Positions 18,198 to 27,501 of a DNA stretch of 64,000 nt are shown piece by piece (within the stretch, counting starts at the first letter, position 1; each line of letters begins with the position of its first letter). The notes under the pieces were generated by a model. The model searched no databases, was not told the DNA's origin, and saw only the letters and a program-made list of their open reading frames with translations. The position numbers were made by a program, and so were the translations under genes. The stretch spans positions 124,001-188,000 of the forward strand of contig CALLRW010000006.1 of NCBI GenBank assembly GCA_938014215.1. Direction: 5' to 3'. This DNA is from an uncultured Alistipes sp. Lineage in GTDB: Bacteria > Bacteroidota > Bacteroidia > Bacteroidales > Rikenellaceae.

Positions 18198-20057
18198 ATG
18201 AAACCGAAACGGATAAACATGACTTACATCCAGAAACCCCTTATTGCCATGCTGGCCGTCGTGTTCGTGGCCTGCGGACACCCCGACTGCGTCATCACGC
18301 CCCTGCCCGAACAGATTCTCTACAAGGGAGGCTACTATCCGTGCGACAGTACGCTTGCCGCCGCCGGAGAGGTTCCGGGTCTCGAATGCCGGATCAATCC
18401 GGAAGATCAAGGGATCCGGGCCGAAGGCTATCGGTTGACGGTCGACCGCAAACACGTTCTGCTGACGGCGGCAGACTCGGCCGGACTGTTCTACGGCCGT
18501 CAAACCCTCCGGCAGCTGGCCACCACACGCGGCATTCCGTGTGTGGAGATTCTCGACAATCCCCGCTTCGCCTATCGCGGCATGCACCTCGACGTCTCCC
18601 GCCACTTCTTCCCCAAGGAGCAGATCTTCAAGATCCTGGACGAAATGGCCCGCTACAAGCTCAACAAATTCCACTTTCACCTTACCGACAACGGCGGTTG
18701 GCGCATCCAGATCGATAAATACCCGCTGCTGACGCAGCTCGGCTCCTATCGCATGGAGATCGACTGGCTCAAATGGTGGGACTTCGGCGACAAGCACTAC
18801 GTTCCCGAAGGCACGCCGGGAGCCTATGGAGGCTACTTCACCAAGGAGGACATCCGCCAGATCGTTCGCTACGCCGCCGAGCGGCACATCGAGGTGATCC
18901 CCGAGATCGAATTCCCGGCCCATTCCGACGAGGTATTTGTCGGTTACCCCGAGCTTTGCTGCACGGGGAAACCCTACACGACGGGGGAATTCTGCGTGGG
19001 CAACCCCGCCACACTGCGCTTTGCCGAGGACGTGCTGACCGAGATCATGGAGCTTTTCCCGTCGAAGTATATCCACATCGGAGGCGATGAAGCCCGCAAG
19101 GTGGCCTGGAAAAGCTGTCCCAAATGTCAGCATCTGGCCCGGGAGGTAGGCGGACTGGTCGAGGTGCAGTGCTACATGATCGAACATCTCGAGCAGTTCC
19201 TGGCCGAACATGGCCGCATCATGATGGGATGGGACGAGATCCTGAAGAACAACCTGCGTTCGACCTCCGTACCAATCTCCTACCGCGGACAGCGCGGAGG
19301 CATCGAGGGGGCCAATCGCGGACTGAACGTCATCATGTCGCCCGGCGAGATGATCTACTTCGACTGGTACCAAGCCGATCCCTACACCCAGCCGCGTGCC
19401 ATGAGCGGATTCTCCCCCATCAAGAAAGTCTATAGTTTCTACCCGGTACCCGACACCCCCGAGACAGCGGCGGCCAACGAATCGATGATCAAGGGTGAAT
19501 ACGTTGCTCCGGGCGATACCGAATACATCTACAACGGGGCCTCGAAAAACGTCCTGGGTGTTCAAGGCTGCATGTGGACGGAGTTTGTCAATACCTCCGA
19601 GCATCTCGAATACATGATGTTCCCGCGAATGCTGGCCGTAGCCGAGATTGCCTGGACCCCTCAGGGGCGCCGCGACTGGCACGATTTCCGGCGTCGCGTC
19701 AACCGCGAGATTCCGCTGCTCCGGGCCCGGGGCATCAACTCCTTCCAGCTGAGCAACGACGTCGAGATCACGGTCAACCGCCTGCCCGACGGCAAACGGG
19801 CCCTCGTGACACTCGACACGGAGAAATACCCCGTCGAGATACACTATACCCTCGACGGTTCGGATCCCACGTCGTCGTCGCCGCTCTACCGGAAGCCCTT
19901 CCACGCCAAGATCGGGACGACGGTCAGCGCCATCTGCATCGATCGCGCGGGCAAATCGGGCAATATAGCCCGCGTGGACGTCAACGCCCACCACGACATT
20001 CGCAACTATTACCCTTACCTTGAAACCCCCGAGATCCATGCGTCGATCGAACCTTGA
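18198..20057 (+). CDS. GH20 beta-N-acetylhexosaminidase, lipoprotein (first)
   Basis: The 619-residue protein has lipobox Cys26 (VVFVACGH). ATG 18198 or 18219 could start it. A GH20b-like N-domain (about 35-125) precedes the catalytic TIM barrel: FAYRGMHLDVSRHFFPKEQI, KFHFHLTDNGGWRIQI, and the catalytic pair Asp297-Glu298 in HIGGDEARKVAW. A C-terminal CHB_HEX_C/Fn3-associated domain follows (YTLDGSDPTSSSPLY). GH20 enzymes remove terminal beta-GlcNAc or beta-GalNAc by substrate-assisted catalysis. It is 13 bases after the GH28-type gene, and its 3' end overlaps the next gene by 20 bases. Confidence 0.95.
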   Translation: MKPKRINMTYIQKPLIAMLAVVFVACGHPDCVITPLPEQILYKGGYYPCDSTLAAAGEVPGLECRINPEDQGIRAEGYRLTVDRKHVLLTAADSAGLFYGRQTLRQLATTRGIPCVEILDNPRFAYRGMHLDVSRHFFPKEQIFKILDEMARYKLNKFHFHLTDNGGWRIQIDKYPLLTQLGSYRMEIDWLKWWDFGDKHYVPEGTPGAYGGYFTKEDIRQIVRYAAERHIEVIPEIEFPAHSDEVFVGYPELCCTGKPYTTGEFCVGNPATLRFAEDVLTEIMELFPSKYIHIGGDEARKVAWKSCPKCQHLAREVGGLVEVQCYMIEHLEQFLAEHGRIMMGWDEILKNNLRSTSVPISYRGQRGGIEGANRGLNVIMSPGEMIYFDWYQADPYTQPRAMSGFSPIKKVYSFYPVPDTPETAAANESMIKGEYVAPGDTEYIYNGASKNVLGVQGCMWTEFVNTSEHLEYMMFPRMLAVAEIAWTPQGRRDWHDFRRRVNREIPLLRARGINSFQLSNDVEITVNRLPDGKRALVTLDTEKYPVEIHYTLDGSDPTSSSPLYRKPFHAKIGTTVSAICIDRAGKSGNIARVDVNAHHDIRNYYPYLETPEIHASIEP

Positions 20058-22428
20058 TTCCATTCTCCGGCAAACGGGTCGTCTGTTACTGACCCTGCTG
20101 CTTCCCGCCTGGTGTCTGGGGAAGGAGGCGCCCCGATTGGGCGTCGACCCGGTCGAGCAGATCGTCAAGGCCATGACGCTCGAAGAAAAAGCCGCCCTGC
20201 TGGTAGGAGCCTCCATGGAGAATTACTCGGGCAAGGGCTCCGTGGCAGGCCACACACTCCGGTACATTCCGGGATCGGCCGGGACTACCGTTCCGATGCC
20301 GCAATACGGGATTCCGCCGACGGTCATGGCCGATGGTCCAGCAGGACTGCGCATCGATCCCCGACGCAAGGGTGATTTGCAGACCTATTATTGTACGGCC
20401 TTTCCCGTGGGGACGATGCTCGCTTCCACGTGGAATCCGGATCTGCTCGAAGAGGTGGGGGCCGCCATCGGCAACGAAGTCCTCGAATATGGCTGTGACG
20501 TCATCCTCGGTCCGGGCATGAACATCCACCGCAACCCGCTCTGCGGCCGCAATTTCGAATACTACTCCGAGGATCCCCTGCTGAGCGGCAAGTGTGGTGC
20601 AGCAATGGTTCGCGGCATCCAGTCGCAAGGGGTTGGGACCTCGATCAAGCACTTCGCGGCCAACAACCAGGAGGGACTGCGGTTGCAGAATGACGCCCAT
20701 GTTTCGCAACGCGCCCTGCGCGAGATCTACCTGAGAGGATTTGAGATTGCCGTCCGCGAAGGGAAGCCCTGGACCGTGATGTCCTCCTACAACCGGCTGA
20801 ACGGCCCCTACACGCAGGAGAACCGGGATCTGCTGACGACCCTTCTGCGCGACGAATGGGGCTACGACGGGATCGTCGTCACGGACTGGATTGGCCGCCG
20901 CAACACCGTTGCCCAGGTTCATGCCGGGAACGATCTGATGATGCCGGGCGAGCCGTCGCAGAGCGAAGAGATCGTCCGAGCCGTCCGCGAGGGGAAACTT
21001 GAGGAGCGCGACGTCGACCTCTGCGTACGACGCATGCTGGAGTATGTCATGCGCACCCCGCGGTTCCGCGGCCATGAGCCTTCGAATCGTCCCGACTTTG
21101 TTCCTCATGTTGCCACGGCACGCAAGGCCGCGGCCGAAGGGATGGTGTTGCTGCGCAACGAACAGGCGACACTGCCCCTGGACCCCGATTCCCGCATCGC
21201 ACTCTTCGGCGTCAATGCCTACGACTACATCGGTTGCGGAACGGGAGCCGGATTTGTCTATGCCCCGTATATGACCTCGCTCGACCGCAGCTTTACCGAG
21301 GCGGGGTTCCGGCTCGACTCCCTGACCGAAAGACTTTATACCGAATATCGCCGGTTCGGCGAGACGCTCTTTGCGGAGCAGAACGCCCGTCTTGTCCTTG
21401 GGAACCGATACTACGCACCCGAAAATGCATTGACCGAGGAGTTCATTGCCGCACGGGCGTCGACAAACGATGTGGCCGTCCTCTCGTTCGGACGCCTTGC
21501 CGGCGAAGGCAATGACCGTCCACTGGCGGATTTCTATCTCTCGGAGGTCGAACGGCAGCTGCTCGAACGCGTCTGCACGGCCTTTCACTCGGCAGGCAAA
21601 CGGGTCGTCGTCGTGCTCAACATCGGAGGAGTGATCGAGACCGCATCGTGGAGAGATCTGCCCGACGCCATTCTGGTCGGCTGGCAAGGCGGTCAGGAAG
21701 GGGGTCGGGCCACGGTCGACGTATTAAGCGGGAAGGTTTCTCCCTCGGGACGCCTGCCCATGACCTTCCCGATGGACTACAACGACCATCCCTCGTCACG
21801 CAACTTCCCGATCAACTACCGGTCCCATCGCGGCGACTGGGCCGACAACGCCCCCGAACGCCGGATAAAAAACCTCGGATATACCGATTACGAGGAGGAC
21901 ATATGGATCGGCTACCGCTACTTCAGTTCGTGGGCGCCCGAACGGGCAGCCTACCCCTTCGGCTACGGTTTGAGCTACACGACCTTTGCCTGGAGCGACG
22001 CCACGGTCAGCAGATCGGGCGATGCATGTCAGGTACAGGTACGGGTCACCAATACGGGAAGCCGTCCGGGCAAGGAGGTCGTCGAACTCTATGTTGCGGC
22101 ACCCGAGAGTCCGCTGCCCAAACCCGTCCGCGAACTGAGGGCCTTCGCCAAAAGCCGGGAGCTGGCACCCGGACAGTCCGAACTCTTGACGCTGCGCTTC
22201 CAGACGGACGACCTGGCCTCGTTCGATCCGGCCACAAACGCGTTCGTTCGGGATGCGGGGACCTATACGGTCGAACTGGCCCGTTCAGCCGACGAGGTGC
22301 AGATCCGGCTTCCGCTCAAGCTCCGCAGCCACGTCCGTCGGGTTCACAACATCCTCAATCCGCAACAACCCCTGCATGTCATGACCTTCCCGGCAAAGAC
22401 TCAGCGTGAACAATGTCTGCCCGATTAA
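20038..22428 (+). CDS. GH3 beta-glycosidase (first), probably periplasmic
   Basis: ATG 20038 lies inside the end of the preceding GH20 gene (20-base overlap, translational coupling). A TTG at 20020 is in frame but less likely. The 796-residue product has an N-terminal signal segment, a GH3 N-domain (VEQIVKAMTLEEKAALL; KHFAANNQE), nucleophile Asp283 in IVVTDWIG, a GH3 C-domain with acid/base Glu in AGEGNDR, and a C-terminal fibronectin-III-like domain (VTNTGSRPGKEVVELYV). The general layout is that of beta-glucosidases. Beta-xylosidase or beta-N-acetylglucosaminidase activity cannot be excluded, although NagZ-type GH3 lacks this C-domain. A periplasmic exo-acting role after SusCD import is likely. 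Confidence 0.93.
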   Translation: MRRSNLDSILRQTGRLLLTLLLPAWCLGKEAPRLGVDPVEQIVKAMTLEEKAALLVGASMENYSGKGSVAGHTLRYIPGSAGTTVPMPQYGIPPTVMADGPAGLRIDPRRKGDLQTYYCTAFPVGTMLASTWNPDLLEEVGAAIGNEVLEYGCDVILGPGMNIHRNPLCGRNFEYYSEDPLLSGKCGAAMVRGIQSQGVGTSIKHFAANNQEGLRLQNDAHVSQRALREIYLRGFEIAVREGKPWTVMSSYNRLNGPYTQENRDLLTTLLRDEWGYDGIVVTDWIGRRNTVAQVHAGNDLMMPGEPSQSEEIVRAVREGKLEERDVDLCVRRMLEYVMRTPRFRGHEPSNRPDFVPHVATARKAAAEGMVLLRNEQATLPLDPDSRIALFGVNAYDYIGCGTGAGFVYAPYMTSLDRSFTEAGFRLDSLTERLYTEYRRFGETLFAEQNARLVLGNRYYAPENALTEEFIAARASTNDVAVLSFGRLAGEGNDRPLADFYLSEVERQLLERVCTAFHSAGKRVVVVLNIGGVIETASWRDLPDAILVGWQGGQEGGRATVDVLSGKVSPSGRLPMTFPMDYNDHPSSRNFPINYRSHRGDWADNAPERRIKNLGYTDYEEDIWIGYRYFSSWAPERAAYPFGYGLSYTTFAWSDATVSRSGDACQVQVRVTNTGSRPGKEVVELYVAAPESPLPKPVRELRAFAKSRELAPGQSELLTLRFQTDDLASFDPATNAFVRDAGTYTVELARSADEVQIRLPLKLRSHVRRVHNILNPQQPLHVMTFPAKTQREQCLPD

Positions 22429-22488
22429 GGCAGCAGGACACCCTGTCCCAAAAATCCGTATATTCACATGCTTTCCAACACACAACAG

Positions 22489-24825
22489 ATGAAGAAACTT
22501 GTTTACCTGCTGGCATGCGCCCTGGGTTGGAGCGGATGCTCAACCACCCAGCCCCAACCGGCATTTCCCACCGACCCGGCGATGGAGGCCCGGATCGAGA
22601 AGATCCTCAAAGGGCTGACACTCGAAGAAAAAATCGGCCAGATGTGCCAACTCACCGTCGGGATGGTCACCGATAACAGCGATCCGGCGCATCCATTCAT
22701 CAGCGACGCCCTGCTGGATACGGTCATCGGTCACTACAAGGTAGGCTCGATCCTTAACATACCGTTCGGGATCGGCCAGCCGCCCAAAGTCTGGATCGAA
22801 GTCATCCACAAGATCCAACAGCGATCGCTCGACGAACTGGGCATTCCGTGCATCTACGGAGCCGACCAGATCCACGGAGCCTCCTATACGGTCGGGGCCA
22901 CCCTCTTCCCCCAGGGGATCAACATGGGCGCCTCGCTCAATGTCGACCTGATGCGTCAGGCCTCGGAAATCTCGGCCTACGAAACCCGGGCCTGCGGCAT
23001 ACCGTGGAACTTCGCCCCGGTGATGGATCTGGGACGGGATCCCCGCTGGCCACGCATGTGGGAGAGCTACGGAGAGGATGTCTGCATCAATTCACGCATG
23101 GCATCCGCCTCGGTCCGCGGGCTGCAGGGCGACGATCCCAACCACATCGGCTCGACCCGCGTAGCGGCCTGCATCAAACACTTCATGGCCTATGGCGTCC
23201 CCGTATCGGGCAAGGATCGCACGCCGTCGTCCGTGACGCGCAACGCGCTGCGTGAGAAATACTTCGTACCCTTCCTGGAGTGCATCCGGGCCGGGGCTCT
23301 CTCGCTGATGGTCAACTCGGCAAGCAACGACGGCATGCCCTTCCATGCCAACCGGGAGCTGCTCACCGGATGGCTCAAGGAGGAGTTGGGCTGGGACGGT
23401 GTGATCGTCACCGACTGGAACGACATCTATAACCTGAGCGACCGGGACCACATTGCCGCCAACCACAAAGAGGCGGTGGCACTGGCCATCAATGCCGGCA
23501 TCGACATGGCCATGGTGCCCTCCGACTGGAAATTCTGCGACGAATTGAGGGAGCTGGTCCAGGAGAAGGTCGTGCCCGTATCGCGTATCGACGACGCCGT
23601 ACGCCGCATCCTGCGGCTCAAGATGCGCCTCGGGCTCTTCGAAAAGCCCTATCCCGAACCGGAAGCATTCAACCGTTTTGCCTGCCGGGAGTTTGCCGAC
23701 GTTGCCCTGCAGGCCGCCGAGGAGTCCCAGGTTCTGCTCAAGAACACGGGGAATCTTCTCCCCCTGAAGTCCTCGACCCGAATCCTGCTCACGGGTCCCA
23801 ACTCCAATTCGATGCGCTGTCTCAATGGCGGATGGTCCTATTCGTGGCAGGGCGATCGCTGCGACGAGTTTGCCGGCGACTACCACACGATCTACGAGGC
23901 GCTGTGCGAGGAGTTCGACCACGTGACATGGATCCCCGGCGTAGAATACGGAGCTCCCGAGGAGAACTGGCAAACCGAGCGTGTTACAGGCATCGACCGA
24001 GCCGTTGCAGCCGCTCATCAGGCCGACGTCATCATAGCCTGCGTGGGTGAAAACTCCTACTGCGAGACACCGGGCAACATGGACGATCTGAGTCTTTCGC
24101 AGCATCAGCAGCTTCTGGTCCGCCAACTGGCAGCCACCGGGAAACCCGTCATTCTGATCCTCAACGAGGGTCGTCCGCGACTGATCCGGGAGATCGAGCC
24201 CCTGGCCCAGGCCATTGTCGACGTGCTGCTCCCGGGAAACTACGGGGGTGATGCCCTGGCCAAACTACTCGTCGGCCAGGCAAACTTCAGCGCCCGTCTC
24301 CCCTTCACCTATCCCAAATGGCCGGACGCTCTGGCAACCTACGACTTCAAGCCGTGCCAGCAGATGGGGCCCATGGAGGGCGAATACAACTACGATGCAG
24401 TCATGGATGTCCAGTGGCCTTTCGGCTATGGATTGAGCTATACGACCTTCGCCTACTCGAACTTCCAGGTCGAACGCAGCGAATTCCGCGATGGCGACCT
24501 GCTGACATTCTCGATCGACGTGACCAACACGGGCCATCGCGCCGGCAAAGAGGCCGTGATGTTGTGGTCCAGCGACCTGGTAGCCAGCCTCACCCCGGAC
24601 GTAATCCGATTGCGCAACTTTGAAAAGGTCGAACTCGAACCCGGCCAGACCCGGACTGTCACACTTACGATACCGGCCTCGGACCTGGCATTCGTCGGCT
24701 ATGACGGTCGATGGCGGCTCGAATCCGGCGAATTTCGGATCCGCATGGGCACGGAATCACGGATAATCCGATGCACCGAGACCCGGATCTACGATACCCC
24801 CAACCTTCCGCAAGCACAATCCTGA
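22489..24825 (+). CDS. GH3 beta-glucosidase-type enzyme (second), lipoprotein
   Basis: ATG 22489 gives a standard lipoprotein signal (Cys17 in ALGWSGCSTT); the in-frame ATG at 22468 adds seven residues. The 778-residue protein carries KILKGLTLEEKIGQMCQL, IYGADQIHGASY, CIKHFMAYG, nucleophile Asp309 in VIVTDWNDIYNL, a C-domain acid/base Glu in CVGENSYCETPGN, and a fibronectin-III-like end (VTNTGHRAGKEAVMLWSSD). DWNDI followed by RDHIAANHKEAV is close to the exo-beta-glucosidase type used in xyloglucan and beta-glucan PULs (BoGH3B-like), so beta-glucoside hydrolysis is the best guess. It is unrelated in detail to the GH3 just upstream, so the two probably have different linkage preferences. Confidence 0.93.
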   Translation: MKKLVYLLACALGWSGCSTTQPQPAFPTDPAMEARIEKILKGLTLEEKIGQMCQLTVGMVTDNSDPAHPFISDALLDTVIGHYKVGSILNIPFGIGQPPKVWIEVIHKIQQRSLDELGIPCIYGADQIHGASYTVGATLFPQGINMGASLNVDLMRQASEISAYETRACGIPWNFAPVMDLGRDPRWPRMWESYGEDVCINSRMASASVRGLQGDDPNHIGSTRVAACIKHFMAYGVPVSGKDRTPSSVTRNALREKYFVPFLECIRAGALSLMVNSASNDGMPFHANRELLTGWLKEELGWDGVIVTDWNDIYNLSDRDHIAANHKEAVALAINAGIDMAMVPSDWKFCDELRELVQEKVVPVSRIDDAVRRILRLKMRLGLFEKPYPEPEAFNRFACREFADVALQAAEESQVLLKNTGNLLPLKSSTRILLTGPNSNSMRCLNGGWSYSWQGDRCDEFAGDYHTIYEALCEEFDHVTWIPGVEYGAPEENWQTERVTGIDRAVAAAHQADVIIACVGENSYCETPGNMDDLSLSQHQQLLVRQLAATGKPVILILNEGRPRLIREIEPLAQAIVDVLLPGNYGGDALAKLLVGQANFSARLPFTYPKWPDALATYDFKPCQQMGPMEGEYNYDAVMDVQWPFGYGLSYTTFAYSNFQVERSEFRDGDLLTFSIDVTNTGHRAGKEAVMLWSSDLVASLTPDVIRLRNFEKVELEPGQTRTVTLTIPASDLAFVGYDGRWRLESGEFRIRMGTESRIIRCTETRIYDTPNLPQAQS

Positions 24826-24835
24826 CCCCCCGACC

Positions 24836-26440
24836 ATGCCGAACATGAAAAAAATCCTATTTGCCACCTTTCTGCTTGTTGTCACAGCCGGCGGAGCCTG
24901 CATGGGCGCCGTGAAGAAGCCGGCCATCGTACCTGTCCCCCAGCAGATCACCTGCCTCGACAGCCCAGCCGTCACGTTGACAAACGGTGCCCGAATCCAC
25001 CTTTCGTCCAATAAGGCCCTGCGCGGAATGGCCGAACTCTTCATCCGGGATGCGGCACGCGAGGAGGGACTTCAGCTGAAGATTGCCGAGAAATCAGCGG
25101 GAGAGATCCAGCTGTCGATCGATCCCACGCTGAGTGCTGAAGCCTATCGGCTTGAGGCGTCGGAGCAGGGAATCGAGATCCGCGGAGGTTCTCCCGCCGG
25201 TGTCTTCTATGGGCTCCAGACCCTGCGGCAGCTTCTCGCCCAATACGGGCCGACGCTGCCCGGGATGACCATTGAGGATGCCCCGACGTTTGCATACCGC
25301 GGAGCCATGCTCGACTGCTGCCGCCATTTCTTCACGATCGATGAGATCAAGAGCTTCATCGACATCCTGGCCCTGCACAAAATCAACCATTTTCACTGGC
25401 ACCTGACCGATGACCAAGGTTGGCGGCTCGAGATTCGTCGCTACCCCGAACTGGTCAAGATCGGTTCGCACCGCACGGAGACCGTGCTCGGGAACAACAC
25501 ATCGGTTTACGACGGAGTCCCCTGCGGCGGATACTACACCCAGAAGCAGGCCCGGGAAATAGTCGACTATGCCGCCCGACGTTTCATCACCGTAATACCC
25601 GAGATCGAGATGCCGGGGCACGCCTCTGCCGCATTGGCCGCCTACCCCTTTCTGGGATGCACGGGTAAGAACTATAAGGTACAGACTCGCTGGGGAGTCT
25701 TCCCCGAGGTGTTCTGTGCTGGCAAGGAGTCCACGTTCGACTTTCTGCAGAACGTGCTGACGGAGGTGATCGAGGTCTTTCCTTCGGAATTCATCCATCT
25801 GGGCGGTGACGAATGTCCGAAGGAGAGTTGGAAAACCTGCCCCGCATGCCAGAAACGCATCCAGGACGAACAACTCAGCGACGAGCACGAACTGCAGAGC
25901 TATTTCGTCCTCCGCATGGAAAAGTGGCTTCACGAACACGGTCGACATCTGATCGGTTGGGACGAGATTCTCGAAGGCGGTATTTCGCAGAGTGCCACCA
26001 TCATGTCGTGGCGTGGTGCCGCTGGAGGGATCGCCGCCGCACGTGCCGGCAACAAGGTCATCATGAGCCCCAATACGCACTGCTATCTGGATTACTACCA
26101 GACCCGGAATCCACAAGGCAACGAACCGTGGGGCATCGGCGGCTACATCTCCGTCGAGAAGGCCTATACCCTCGATCCATACGACCAACTGGATGAAGCA
26201 GAACGACCTTATATTCTTGGTGTTCAGGGGAATGTATGGACTGAATACATTGCTTCGGCAGCCCATGTGCAACACATGTTGCTACCCCGTTTAGCCGCCC
26301 TGGCCGAGGTTGGATGGAGTTATGACCGTCGCGATCTCGAGGATTTCCGTCGCCGCATGGACATCTTCCGCCATCTCTACGAGTTGAACGGCTACCGCTA
26401 CGCTCCCTACTTTTTCACTCCGGCCAAGCAGGCAGAATAA
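24836..26440 (+). CDS. GH20 beta-N-acetylhexosaminidase (second)
   Basis: The 534-residue protein starts at ATG 24836 or 24845 (MKKILFATFLL). It has an export signal ending around AGGACMGA; a lipid anchor at Cys22 is possible but the lipobox is weak. A GH20b N-domain (about 28-140) leads into the barrel: YRGAMLDCCRHFFTIDEI, HFHWHLTDDQGWRLEI, and the catalytic pair Asp325-Glu326 in FIHLGGDECPKESW. It lacks the C-terminal extension of the first GH20. Last gene of the PUL, 10 bases after the second GH3. Two GH20 enzymes point to a glycan rich in HexNAc, such as host O-glycans or other amino-sugar polymers. Confidence 0.95.
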   Translation: MPNMKKILFATFLLVVTAGGACMGAVKKPAIVPVPQQITCLDSPAVTLTNGARIHLSSNKALRGMAELFIRDAAREEGLQLKIAEKSAGEIQLSIDPTLSAEAYRLEASEQGIEIRGGSPAGVFYGLQTLRQLLAQYGPTLPGMTIEDAPTFAYRGAMLDCCRHFFTIDEIKSFIDILALHKINHFHWHLTDDQGWRLEIRRYPELVKIGSHRTETVLGNNTSVYDGVPCGGYYTQKQAREIVDYAARRFITVIPEIEMPGHASAALAAYPFLGCTGKNYKVQTRWGVFPEVFCAGKESTFDFLQNVLTEVIEVFPSEFIHLGGDECPKESWKTCPACQKRIQDEQLSDEHELQSYFVLRMEKWLHEHGRHLIGWDEILEGGISQSATIMSWRGAAGGIAAARAGNKVIMSPNTHCYLDYYQTRNPQGNEPWGIGGYISVEKAYTLDPYDQLDEAERPYILGVQGNVWTEYIASAAHVQHMLLPRLAALAEVGWSYDRRDLEDFRRRMDIFRHLYELNGYRYAPYFFTPAKQAE

Positions 26441-26452
26441 TGAGAACCTTCT

Positions 26453-26500
26453 TATAGCGAGAAGGCGAGGATCCACATCGGTCCTCGCCTTCTCGCTATA
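26453..26500. terminator. Perfect 19-bp hairpin between convergent transcription units
   Basis: A perfect inverted repeat with arms TATAGCGAGAAGGCGAGGA and its complement and a 10-nt loop lies between the stop of the last PUL gene and the stop of the facing gene. No clean T run follows on the + strand. On the - strand moderately T-rich sequence follows. It likely ends both transcripts. Confidence 0.75.
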
Positions 26501-26514
26501 AATACAATAGTGTG

Positions 26515-27483
26515 TTACTCAATGCCGTGGGGGAAGTACTTCATGTACTGCACGCGCTGGTAGAATTCCCCTTCCGAGGAGCCGTAGTCCATCCGCCCGC
26601 GGAACGACTCGAGCGTGTCAAATCCGTGACGGGCAGCCCATTCGTCGACAAAGCGGCCGATTGCGGCAATCGACTCATAGCCGTGGCGGTGGATCGCCGT
26701 GCAGACCTGAACGGCCTTCGCACCGCACAGCAGCGCCTTGACCGCCGCCTCACCGTCGTGCACACCCGTCGAGACGGCCACATCCAGCTGCGGCAGCGCG
26801 TGCGAACAGAGAGCCGTGCTCCGCAGCACGTTGCGCAGTTCGGACGGCTCGCTGAAGGGGTCGGCCGGCTGGAAGGTCATCTTCTCGATATCGATGTCGG
26901 GCTCGAAGAAGCGGTTGTAGAGCACCACGCCGCGGGCCCCGCGCGCCAACAGCATGTCGCCGACCGACAGCACGTTCGTCAGTCGCATGGGCAGCTTCAC
27001 CGAGACCGGGATCCGCACCGCGGCGGCCACCTTGCGCACGATATCGGCATAGTGCTGTTCGATCTCGGCGGCCGAAGCGCGGCGGTCGGTCGGCAGCAGG
27101 AAGATATTCAGTTCGAGGGCCGCAGCACCGGCGGCCTCCATCGAGGTGGCGTAGTCGATCCACGCATCGCCCGAACCCACGCAGTTGATGCTTCCGATGA
27201 CGGGCACCCCCGTCTTCGAGGCATCGGCCACGAGCTGCAGCAGCTCCGCCTTGTAGGCATCGCCCAGGTAGCGCTCGAGGTACTCGCCGGCATCGCCGTA
27301 TCCCTCCATCTTGTCCAGCGCGGCGGCCTGACGGTAGATCTGCTCCTCGAAGATCGACTTCAGCACGACAGCACCCGCACCCTGACGCACGCACTGTTCG
27401 ATATGAGCCATGTTCGACGTGTAGGGCGAACTGCTCACGATGACCGGGCTCGAGAGTTCGAGTCCGAGGTATTCGGTTTTCAT
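26515..27483 (-). CDS. Dihydroorotate dehydrogenase-like FMN protein
   Basis: The 322-residue protein has the FMN-barrel layout of class 1 DHOD: LELSSPVIVSSSPYT at the start, VPVIGSINCVG, VSVKLP, and a C-terminal phosphate-binding STGVHDGEAAVKALLCGA. True class 1 enzymes carry a catalytic Cys or Ser in an ELNISCPN-type loop. Here the loop is ELNIFLLP (residues 124-131), so the usual base is absent and the real substrate may differ. It is third gene of a - strand operon after the GNAT-like gene and gcvT (18 bases downstream of gcvT). I left the symbol empty because pyrD is doubtful. Confidence 0.85.
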   Translation of the reverse strand: MKTEYLGLELSSPVIVSSSPYTSNMAHIEQCVRQGAGAVVLKSIFEEQIYRQAAALDKMEGYGDAGEYLERYLGDAYKAELLQLVADASKTGVPVIGSINCVGSGDAWIDYATSMEAAGAAALELNIFLLPTDRRASAAEIEQHYADIVRKVAAAVRIPVSVKLPMRLTNVLSVGDMLLARGARGVVLYNRFFEPDIDIEKMTFQPADPFSEPSELRNVLRSTALCSHALPQLDVAVSTGVHDGEAAVKALLCGAKAVQVCTAIHRHGYESIAAIGRFVDEWAARHGFDTLESFRGRMDYGSSEGEFYQRVQYMKYFPHGIE

Positions 27484-27501
27484 GATTTTACGATTATTTC
27501 G

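Noticed and set aside
26515..27483. Naming the gene pyrD
   Set aside because: The catalytic loop differs from true dihydroorotate dehydrogenases and the neighbours are not pyrimidine genes.
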